25,343 nt of DNA from JBFXAM01 sp050184295 (GTDB lineage Bacteria; Planctomycetota; Phycisphaerae; UBA1845; Fen-1342), in NCBI GenBank assembly GCA_050184295.1, contig JBFXAM010000062.1, forward strand, positions 1-25,343. Direction: 5' to 3'. This document shows, in pieces, positions 14,178 through 21,233 of this stretch. A program made the translations under genes and the position numbers. The stretch's first letter is position 1. The number at the start of each line of letters is the position of its first letter. Below the pieces are notes generated by a model that saw nothing but the letters and a program-made list of their open reading frames with translations, was not told where the DNA came from and ran no database searches.

Positions 14178-15259
14178 GGTCCGCGCCCCGCCGCCGTGAA
14201 CTGAATCGTCACGATCTCGTCGCCGCGCTTCACGCTCAGCTCCACCGCGTCGCCGACCCGCAGCTTGCGGGCGGCGGCGTCGAAGTCCTCGCACGTCGCG
14301 ACCAGCACGCCGTTCACCGACACGATCAGGTCGTTCGCGCGCAGTCCGGCCGTCCGCGCCGCCGATCGCGGCCGAACGCGCTCGACATACGCCGGCTTCG
14401 TCCGCCCGCCGACGGCGAACAACTGAATCCCCAGGTCGACGCGTTCCGCGCCCGCGGCGTGCGGCGTCGGGGGCGACGCGCCGGCGGCCGGCTCCGGTGG
14501 CACGCCCACGCCCGTCGCGGCCGCGTCCGTTCCCTGCACAAACGCGGCGATTTCCTCCGCGGGCAGCGCGTAGTTCAGCCACGTGTTTGTGCGGTTGCCG
14601 ATCACCGCTTTACCGATCACGCCGACCAACCGGCCGCGCCCATCAACCAGGGCGCCGCCGGCGCACCCCGGCGTCGACACGACGACGTCGGTCAGCAGCA
14701 CCTCGCCGTCGTACGGAAACTCCTGCGCCCGCCGCCGCGCGTCGAGCGTCGTCCGCGCCGCGAGCACACCCACCGCGAATGACACCGGCTCGGGTCCGTC
14801 GGCGACTTTGAACGGATTTGCCGCCGCGACAACCCAGTCGCCGATTTGAAGCTCCCGGCTCGAGGAGAGCTCGAAGAACGGCAGTTCGCGCGCGTCGACC
14901 TTCAGCAGCGCGAGTTGTCGGCGGTCGTCGCGCCGCACGACCTCCGCCGGCAGTTTGCGTCCGTCGGGCAGCACGACACGCAGGCTTGAGCCTTCGAGCA
15001 GCACCGACAGCGTGGTTACGATCTGGCCGTCGGCGGACACGACGACGCCTGAAGCGAACCCGTGCTCCCGGCCGATGCTCCCCCCGTAAAGCTTCACGAC
15101 GCGGTCGCGCGCCACGTCGATCGCGGGCGCGAACATGCCGCCGACCGCAGGCGACTTGGCGCCGCCCGCCCGCGCGACGCACGCGCCTCCGCCGAGAACG
15201 GCCGCAGTCGCGAGCACGATCCGAAGTGCGATTGGGGATCGCGCGCGGCGCGTCGTCAT
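14174..15259 (-). CDS. HtrA/DegP-like protein with fully degenerate triad (pseudoprotease 1) plus PDZ
   Basis: 361 aa. The ATG at 15259 overlaps the previous stop by 4 nt. The signal peptide runs about 1-31 (hydrophobic core from A11, with A-G-G at 31-33). The trypsin-fold domain (about 45-240) retains the G-V-V-V-S-A-D-G-Q-I-V-T strand pair but has S85 for His, Q115 for Asp (R-Q-L-A-L-L-K) and A200 for Ser (G-C-A-G-G-A). A Pro/Ala-rich linker (245-270) leads to a PDZ domain (275-355) with D309-L-I-V-S-V-N-G. The product is predicted to be extracytoplasmic and without peptidase activity. It differs from its downstream neighbour in which residues replace the triad, so the two losses were probably independent or very old. 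Confidence 0.88.
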   Translation of the reverse strand: MTTRRARSPIALRIVLATAAVLGGGACVARAGGAKSPAVGGMFAPAIDVARDRVVKLYGGSIGREHGFASGVVVSADGQIVTTLSVLLEGSSLRVVLPDGRKLPAEVVRRDDRRQLALLKVDARELPFFELSSSRELQIGDWVVAAANPFKVADGPEPVSFAVGVLAARTTLDARRRAQEFPYDGEVLLTDVVVSTPGCAGGALVDGRGRLVGVIGKAVIGNRTNTWLNYALPAEEIAAFVQGTDAAATGVGVPPEPAAGASPPTPHAAGAERVDLGIQLFAVGGRTKPAYVERVRPRSAARTAGLRANDLIVSVNGVLVATCEDFDAAARKLRVGDAVELSVKRGDEIVTIQFTAAGRGP

Positions 15260-16989
15260 GGGCCGTCTCCGCCGGTCGCGAGCTGCGGTTCGAGCGCGTC
15301 GAGCAGGATTTCGATCGTCGGCGTCGCGCCGACCTGGCGCTGCCAGCGCCGCGGGAGCTTCAGCCCGTCGCCGTCGACGCGCCGCTCCGCGATCCATGTG
15401 ACGCGCTCGGGCTCCTGCTCGTCGCCCACGCTTGCGCTGAGCAGCGCCGCCGTTTGAAAGTCGAGCTTCCAGCGCACGCGCCCGCCGCCCTCCAGACGCC
15501 GCTCGATCACCGCGGCAACGCAACCGTTCACCTCGTCGCCGCCGAGCAGCTCCCAGCCGACTTCGATCCGCGGCGCCGTGAGCAGCGGCTGCGTGATGGT
15601 GAGCCACTCGGACCAGAGCCGCGCATCGGTCCACGGCGGGTCGGTTCCGGCGCGCTGCGCGGTTGGGGCGCTCTGCTCGAACGCGCGCTCGTCGTTCGCC
15701 ACGTGCACGACCACGCGCTCCGGGGTCTGATCCACGCGCAGCGCAGTGTGCGTGTCGGCGGTCGGGTCTGCGGCCGACGCCGGATCCGCGGCCAGGTGGC
15801 CGGGAAGCGGGCGCAGCCGGCCGCGCCACGTCACCCGCGTGACGCTCCGCTCCGGCGCGCCGCGGTCGTCGCGACGATAGCGCTGCCAGAGCCGGCGCGT
15901 TTCCGCGTGATTCACTGCGAGGTCGACGATGTACGGCTTGTCAACCTTGACGGGTAGACGCTCCAGCCGCGCCGTCACGATTACGTCGTTCCCCGCGCGC
16001 TTCAACACGGCGGTCACCGGCCAGCCGCTCGGCAGCGTCGCGAGGATGTTGTTGAATTCGTTTGGCGTGTCGATGAATCGGCCGGCGAAGGCCCGCAGCT
16101 CGTCGCCGAGCTCGATCCCCGCGCGCTCCGCCGGCGAGAGCTCCTGCACGCTGTTGAAGATCAGCTCGTCGCCGGAGCGGTCGATCGTTGCGCCGAGCGC
16201 GCCGTGCTCGCACAGCCGCCCGGCGTGCAGACAGGGGAGAAACCGCTTGATCTGGTTGATCGAGACGGCATATCCGAGACCGACGTTGACGCGCCCGCGC
16301 TCTTCAAACGACGCGCGTCCGTTGATGCCGATGATCGCGCCCGCGAGATCAAAGAGCGGCCCGCCGGAGTTGCCGGGGTTGATCGAAGTGGAGACCTGGA
16401 TGCAGTCGGCGTATTCGAGTGCGTTGCGCTGGCCTTCCTGGTAGCGGTGCAGTCCGCTGATGACGCCCAGCGTCACAGTGGGCGTAAAGTCGTCGGCCAC
16501 GACGAAGGGGTTGCCCATGGCGGCCACCCACTGGCCGAGGTGCAGCCGATCGGAGTCGCCGAGCGGGGCGAAGTCGAAGCGCGCGCGGCCTTCGAGCTTG
16601 AAGAGCGCGATGTCGCCGCCGACGTCGACGCCGAGGACGCGCAGCGGGTAGCGGTTTCCATCGGAGAGCGCGCCCGCGCCTTGGCGCGATTCGAGGAATC
16701 CGGCCACGACGTGGAAGTTGGTGAGCCCGTAGCCGGCGGGGTCGATGACGACGCCGCTGCCGCCACCCTGAAGGTCGTCGCGCGCGAACACGCAGACGAC
16801 CGCGCGTGACGCCCGCTCCAACGCCGCCACCCGCCGCGCTTCGTCGGCCCGAACGATCTCGAGCGGCGGCGTGGCGCCCCAAGCCGGGGGACGCGCGACG
16901 ATCGCGCACACCCCCGCGAGCGCGACGCCGGACGCGATTCGCCGAACGCGTTCAAACGCGGCACACGGCGCACTTCCTGCGCGGCTCAC
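15256..16989 (-). CDS. trypsin-like (S1C, HtrA-type) serine protease with PDZ and novel C-terminal domain
   Basis: 577 aa from a GTG at 16989, which overlaps the previous stop as GTGA and has GAGG 8 nt upstream. An ATG at 17013 lacks a ribosome-binding site and is less likely. The signal peptide is about 1-38 (P-A-W-G-A). The protease domain (50-250) keeps the full triad: H93 (T-N-F-H-V-V), D126 (G-G-D-I-A-L-F-K) and S208 (P-G-N-S-G-G-P-L). A PDZ domain spans about 255-345 (G291-I-E-L-G-D-E-L). A further ~230 residues (346-577) are not part of HtrA and I do not recognise them; they are beta-rich, with Trp at 368 and in several later strands. It is probably an envelope protease whose specificity is set by this extra domain and by the two pseudoprotease neighbours. 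Confidence 0.9.
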   Translation of the reverse strand: MSRAGSAPCAAFERVRRIASGVALAGVCAIVARPPAWGATPPLEIVRADEARRVAALERASRAVVCVFARDDLQGGGSGVVIDPAGYGLTNFHVVAGFLESRQGAGALSDGNRYPLRVLGVDVGGDIALFKLEGRARFDFAPLGDSDRLHLGQWVAAMGNPFVVADDFTPTVTLGVISGLHRYQEGQRNALEYADCIQVSTSINPGNSGGPLFDLAGAIIGINGRASFEERGRVNVGLGYAVSINQIKRFLPCLHAGRLCEHGALGATIDRSGDELIFNSVQELSPAERAGIELGDELRAFAGRFIDTPNEFNNILATLPSGWPVTAVLKRAGNDVIVTARLERLPVKVDKPYIVDLAVNHAETRRLWQRYRRDDRGAPERSVTRVTWRGRLRPLPGHLAADPASAADPTADTHTALRVDQTPERVVVHVANDERAFEQSAPTAQRAGTDPPWTDARLWSEWLTITQPLLTAPRIEVGWELLGGDEVNGCVAAVIERRLEGGGRVRWKLDFQTAALLSASVGDEQEPERVTWIAERRVDGDGLKLPRRWQRQVGATPTIEILLDALEPQLATGGDGP

Positions 16990-18245
16990 CGAATCAACCT
17001 CGCCAGTCCCCATGCGGCGTGATCGGACAAGTCAAGCTCCTCGTCGTAGTCGACCTCCAGCGTCAGCTCGTCCACGCCCCGCACGCTCACCGTCACGTCC
17101 TGCGGTGCTTCGCCGCCGCGGACCCCCGCCGCCTCCCACAGCACGCGGTCGTCGCCGCGAATCCGCAGCGTCACCACGCCGCGCCCCCGCGTCTCATCGA
17201 CCACACCGACGGTCGCGGCGAATTGCTGGAACGCCCCCCGCAGGCGCCAGGTCGCGCTGCTGGCGCTGTGCATCGCCACGCCGCGCGCAAAGACGCGCTT
17301 CCCCAGTTGGATCGGCTTTCCCGTCAGCGAGCGGTCGGTCGCGAGCGGCCAGCGCTTGTCAAAGAACGGGTCGAAGTTGTAGCGCACCGGCCGCAGGTCC
17401 GAAAGAAAAACGAGTCGCTCGCTGCGGCAGTCGAGCCGCGCGATCTCAGCCCACGGAAGCGTGAGCGCCTCGAAGATGCTCGATTGCAGCGTGAGCGTCG
17501 CGTCGTCGCTGCCCGTGACGCGTCCGGCGAAGACGTCGCCGTTACGCAGCGTCGCGCTCACGGTCGCGCCGCGCTCGGGCGTGCGCGCCAGCGCGACGCC
17601 GACGATCCGTGCCCACTTCAGCTCGCGGTCGGCGCCGTTCCAGTGAAAAAGCACGTGCTCCGCGTTGATGCCGCGAACCGCTCCGCGCAGCACGATCGTG
17701 TCCTTCCCGCGCGCGACGACGACCGTGTCCGCCGATGTCTCACCCTCGCTCGGCGGCGCGGTCAGGGATCGGACCGCGTCCGAGGAGGCGGTCGACGCGG
17801 TGATCGTGCGAAGCGCGTCGAGCGTCAGCGCCGTCGACTGGTCGTCGGCGAGCCGGACGCGGACTCCGTCGGGCGTCCCGTCCGTGATCCATCCGCCGAA
17901 CGCCGATCCATCCGCGAGCGCGAAGCGCAGCGGCGGCGGCGCGCTTTGCGGCCGCGTGCTTGCGATCGCCGGGTCGTCGGACGTGATCGGCCGCAGCGAG
18001 AGCACGTCGGCCCAGGCGAGCGAGACTTCTTGGTCCGCGACGACCAGCTCGATCTCGGGCGCCAGCGACTTGAGTTCGCCGCGCACAGAGCGACCGTCGA
18101 GCCCGGTGATCTCGACGTCGCGCGCCGTGGCGGTGGCCGCGAGCAGCAGGCTGATGGCGCCGAGCGAGAGCGCGGCGGGGCCGGTCACGCGTCGACCCCC
18201 AAGCGTGCGAACGAGTCGCGGCGAAGCCGGGGCGGCGTCGATCAT
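16986..18245 (-). CDS. secreted NPCBM-domain protein with four N-terminal repeats
   Basis: 419 aa. The ATG at 18245 overlaps the previous stop as ATGA. The signal peptide is about 1-42 (A-T-A-R). Four imperfect ~40-residue units follow: about 43-86, 106-148, 182-220 and 229-272. Each unit runs through an L-x-(D/N)-G-x-x-x-x-G-x-(I/V) start, a central strand, and an ending L-x-W/L-x-x-(I/V)-x-x-(L/I). The C-terminal domain (280-419) is an NPCBM-type beta-sandwich: Y289-N-F-D near its start, then G316-K-R-V-F-A-R-G-V-A-M-H-S326, G337-A-F-Q-Q-F, D-x-R-G-R-G-x-V-x-F/L-x-I-x-x-D, and a C-terminal strand with D408-H-A-A-W-G. NPCBM modules bind carbohydrates in glycosidases; here no catalytic domain is attached, so cell-wall or glycan binding is inferred. 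Confidence 0.88.
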   Translation of the reverse strand: MIDAAPASPRLVRTLGGRRVTGPAALSLGAISLLLAATATARDVEITGLDGRSVRGELKSLAPEIELVVADQEVSLAWADVLSLRPITSDDPAIASTRPQSAPPPLRFALADGSAFGGWITDGTPDGVRVRLADDQSTALTLDALRTITASTASSDAVRSLTAPPSEGETSADTVVVARGKDTIVLRGAVRGINAEHVLFHWNGADRELKWARIVGVALARTPERGATVSATLRNGDVFAGRVTGSDDATLTLQSSIFEALTLPWAEIARLDCRSERLVFLSDLRPVRYNFDPFFDKRWPLATDRSLTGKPIQLGKRVFARGVAMHSASSATWRLRGAFQQFAATVGVVDETRGRGVVTLRIRGDDRVLWEAAGVRGGEAPQDVTVSVRGVDELTLEVDYDEELDLSDHAAWGLARLIR

Positions 18246-19309
18246 TTCTGCTCCGCGAGGCTGCGGTAGTATTGCTCGACCAGTTGTCGGTAGCGCGAAG
18301 GAAACCGCTCGCGCAGCGACTGGAGGATTTTCTCGCGCTCCGCCGCCGGCAGCTTGCCCCACATGTCCGCGGGGTCGGCTTTGGGCGCGCCGTGCAGGTC
18401 GCCGATCCGCGCGCCGCCGCCGGGCGCGCTCGATTCCTCCGCGGGCGCGTTCGGCTGTTGCGGTGAGCCGGACTTCTTCTTGCCGCTGCCGGGCCGTCCA
18501 CCGCCCTTGCCCGATCCGGACTGCTGCTCCTCTTGCTCCATCTCCTGGATCAGCCGATCGAGCAGCCGGATCGCCTCTTCCTGGCGCTCGCGGACGCGCG
18601 GCTCGCGGTCATGCACGTGCAGGCGCGATGCCGCATAACCCATCAGCCGCGCGACCTCGTCGAGCGAATCGGGCGTGCGGCGTTCAAGTTCGAGCTGCAA
18701 CTGGCGCGCCCCGACGAGGACCGACTCGGGCGCGTCGGCGTAGTCGCTGCGCAGATGCGCCAGCGTTTGCAGGGCCGCGTCGAAGTGCAGGTTGCTGGCC
18801 TGGGCGAACGCCTTGAGAAACCACAGGTGCGCTGCGTAGGGTGTGCGATCGGCGTGGGCGGAGTCCGTGGCCGAAAGCGCCGCGAGTGCGGCCTCGGCTT
18901 CCTCCATCTGGCTGCGCTCGACCAGCGACCGCGCGTAGTAGTAGTCGGCGTTTGCGGCGAGGAACGCGTCGGCGCTTTTGCGGAGCGGGTCGGCGGCCCG
19001 GGCCGCGTCGTCAAAGCGGCCGTCGTCGAACGACGCGAGCACGTCGCGGAACGCAGGATACAGCAGCGCCAGCGCGTCGGGCACGAAGCTCTCCGTCGCG
19101 TCGCTGTCGCGATAGTCCTGTTCCCAGGTCTTGCGGACGAACTCGACCGCGCGCGGCTGTTCCTTCTCGAGCGTTGCAACGTGGTCGAGGAAGGCGCGGT
19201 TGAGTCGTTCGACCCGCTCGCCGGGCGCGGCGCGGCCCGTCAGCGCCAGCGCGCTCAATACGCACAACGCGCCGGCGGTTCGTTGCAGCGGTCGCCCGGT
19301 GCATGACAT
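18242..19309 (-). CDS. secreted TPR-like protein with conserved WGKLP C-terminal motif
   Basis: 355 aa. The ATG at 19309 has a good GGAGG (19317-19321) in the 21-nt gap after the previous gene. The signal peptide is about 1-28 (hydrophobic 13-24). Residues 60-235 are helical with a TPR-like rhythm of paired helices (for example 84-100, 118-144, 156-190). Residues 235-262 are a charged helix. Residues 262-300 are low-complexity Gly/Lys/Ser/Gln, probably a flexible linker. The last 40 residues read M316-W-G-K-L-P, then an E-R-E-K-I-L-Q-S-L helix, then F-P-S-R-Y-R-Q-L-V-E-Q-Y-Y-R-S-L. I recall this pattern at the ends of similar planctomycete proteins. Its isolation behind a flexible linker suggests a docking peptide. 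It is an adaptor candidate; partner unknown. Confidence 0.8.
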   Translation of the reverse strand: MSCTGRPLQRTAGALCVLSALALTGRAAPGERVERLNRAFLDHVATLEKEQPRAVEFVRKTWEQDYRDSDATESFVPDALALLYPAFRDVLASFDDGRFDDAARAADPLRKSADAFLAANADYYYARSLVERSQMEEAEAALAALSATDSAHADRTPYAAHLWFLKAFAQASNLHFDAALQTLAHLRSDYADAPESVLVGARQLQLELERRTPDSLDEVARLMGYAASRLHVHDREPRVRERQEEAIRLLDRLIQEMEQEEQQSGSGKGGGRPGSGKKKSGSPQQPNAPAEESSAPGGGARIGDLHGAPKADPADMWGKLPAAEREKILQSLRERFPSRYRQLVEQYYRSLAEQK

Positions 19310-19330
19310 TCGGAATCCTCCGCTCGCGGG

Positions 19331-21229
19331 CTACTTTCGCTCGAACATCTTCTGCGCCAGGTCGGCTAGCTCGCGCTGCCGCTGCGCCAGGCGCTCGAAT
19401 TCCGCCGCTCGGTCACCCTGTGCGGTCGGCGCCGCGGCAACGTCCGCACCGGCGGGCGCGGCGTCGGCCGGCGGTTCGCCGGCGAGCCGCTGGGTGCGTT
19501 CGTGGATCCGCACCTGCCCGGAGCGCAGCAGCTTAAGCTCCGCCGACCCGGGCAGCAGCGGTTCGGTCTGGTCGCCGGGTTGCCCCTCGCCGGGCGCCGG
19601 CGCATCCTGCGTTTCCTCGCGCTTCTTCTCGATCGCGCCGACGATCTCCTTCAGCGCGTCGATCACGTCGTTGATCAGCCGCTGCGTTTCCGCACCGAGA
19701 TCGTCGCGCTCGAGACGCTCGGCGATGTTCAGCATGTCGCCGGAAAGCTGCCGCAACAGTTCCGGCAAAATGATCGTTGTGCCTTCGTCGGTGAGGATGC
19801 GCAGGATCGCGGCGGCGTCCTCGGCGGCTTGGCGTTGCTCGCGGGCGGCGTCGGCGCGTCCCAGGTCTTCCGTACGCCCCCAGCGGGCGCGATCGAATGT
19901 CGCGAGCCGAGCGACCGTCTCGCGGATCGACTGCTCGCGTTCGAGCAGGCTCCGAAAGCGCGCTTCGAGAGCCGCGAGGGTCTCTTCCATCTCCTCGCGC
20001 CGCACCTGCCGCAGCGCGTCGTCGATCTCGTCGAGCGCTTTCTGGAAGCTCTCGAGCGCGCCGCGGCCTTCCTCGGCGCCCGCCTTGGGCTGCTTTTCGC
20101 CAAGCCGATCCGCGGCCCGCTGTGCCTGCTGGGCGCCGCGGCCCATGTCTTCGTGGCCCGGGGCGCCGGGGGAGTCCTCGCCGGGCTGCATCTGATCGTG
20201 CAGGTCGCCGGCCTTCTGTTGGGTCTGGCGTTGGGCCTTCTCCACTTCCGAGAGCCGCGCGGTCTTCTCCAGCCGCTCCTGCTCTTCGCGCAGCCGGCGG
20301 ACGGCGCGGCGGAGATTCTCCTCGGCGGCGCGCTGCGCCTCGTCGGCCGACGCGTTCTTTCCCGGGTCGCTTGACGGGGCGCGGTCGAGCGCCTCGGCGG
20401 CGGCCTTCATCGCGTCGGCCGCCTGGCCGGCGGAATCGGCGGCCTGGCCGGCGGCCTGCTGGGTCGGGGTAGCGTCCGGCGCCGGGCCGGCCGCGGCGCG
20501 GAGCTTTTCCGCCGCCTCGCGCGCCGCCTGTTCCAGCCGCCGCTGCGCCTCCGCCGCCCACGCCGACCCGTCCGGCTTCGCGGCGTTGCGCAGCGCGGCC
20601 AGCAGCTCGGTGAGTTTCTCCAGCCCCATGGCCCACCGGTCGAGTTGCTCGAGCGCGTCGGCCGCATCCTGGGCCTGCTGCATGCGATAAAGGTTCTCGG
20701 TCTGTTCGTCGAGCAGCGCGCGGATCGAGCGTTTCATCGCTTCGAGTCGCTCGCGCTCCTGGCGCCGTTTTTCGATGTCGCTCACCGGGTTGGTGAGCAC
20801 GTTCAGAACCGTCTCCAGGTCGCTCAGCAGCGCCGCCTGTTCGCGTTCCGCGTCGCTGAAGCGCTGCGAACGCAGCAGGGCGATCAACTGCTCCACACGA
20901 TGCTTTACTCGTCGCTCGCCGGTGCGGTCCAGCGCGTCGCGCAGCCGCTCGGCCTGTTCCGGCTCGCTTTCGGCGAGCAGCGCGGAGAGTTGCAGCATTC
21001 GGCTTTCGAGCCGCTGGATGCGTTCGCGAATGGTCTGCTGTTTGGCCGCGAGCGACGCGGGCGGCTTTGGGGTCGGATCGTCGGTCGCCGCTGGCGCACT
21101 GGCCGGCGGCGACGTTTGTCCGATAACGACGAACGCGCCGACGAGCACCGTCAGCAAGGCCAAGCCGCGGACGCGAGGAATGGATTGCAGGCAAGCGCGG
21201 TTCATCGGCAACACCCGTCTTCCAATCAT
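19331..21229 (-). CDS. large secreted coiled-coil protein
   Basis: 632 aa from the ATG at 21229, four bases after the previous stop. An ATG at 21205 would remove eight residues and gives a more compact signal peptide. The signal sequence is followed by a Pro/Ala/Thr-rich segment, then almost continuous heptad-like helix rich in Glu, Arg, Ala, Gln and Leu (about 55-235, 260-430 and 440-545). A glycine- and proline-containing break lies near 355-375. Small internal repeats occur (A-A-G-Q-A-A-D-S-A-G-Q-A-A-D). The C-terminus has a final helix (604-632) ending L-A-Q-K-M-F-E-R-K. There are no enzymatic motifs. Its position between a coiled-coil-ended membrane protein and a TPR-like protein suggests an extended scaffold in the envelope. 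The family is unnamed to me. Confidence 0.8.
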   Translation of the reverse strand: MIGRRVLPMNRACLQSIPRVRGLALLTVLVGAFVVIGQTSPPASAPAATDDPTPKPPASLAAKQQTIRERIQRLESRMLQLSALLAESEPEQAERLRDALDRTGERRVKHRVEQLIALLRSQRFSDAEREQAALLSDLETVLNVLTNPVSDIEKRRQERERLEAMKRSIRALLDEQTENLYRMQQAQDAADALEQLDRWAMGLEKLTELLAALRNAAKPDGSAWAAEAQRRLEQAAREAAEKLRAAAGPAPDATPTQQAAGQAADSAGQAADAMKAAAEALDRAPSSDPGKNASADEAQRAAEENLRRAVRRLREEQERLEKTARLSEVEKAQRQTQQKAGDLHDQMQPGEDSPGAPGHEDMGRGAQQAQRAADRLGEKQPKAGAEEGRGALESFQKALDEIDDALRQVRREEMEETLAALEARFRSLLEREQSIRETVARLATFDRARWGRTEDLGRADAAREQRQAAEDAAAILRILTDEGTTIILPELLRQLSGDMLNIAERLERDDLGAETQRLINDVIDALKEIVGAIEKKREETQDAPAPGEGQPGDQTEPLLPGSAELKLLRSGQVRIHERTQRLAGEPPADAAPAGADVAAAPTAQGDRAAEFERLAQRQRELADLAQKMFERK

Positions 21230-21233
21230 AAGC

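Noticed and set aside
14583..15829. Upstream in-frame extensions of the two pseudoprotease genes
   Set aside because: They run across the neighbouring genes in the wrong frame. The ATGA junctions followed directly by signal peptides define the starts at 14177 and 15259.
20395..20465. Near-direct DNA repeat (GGCCTGGCCGGCGG-type) in the coiled-coil gene
   Set aside because: It reflects a short Ala/Gln/Asp-rich protein repeat inside a coding sequence, not a mobile or regulatory repeat.
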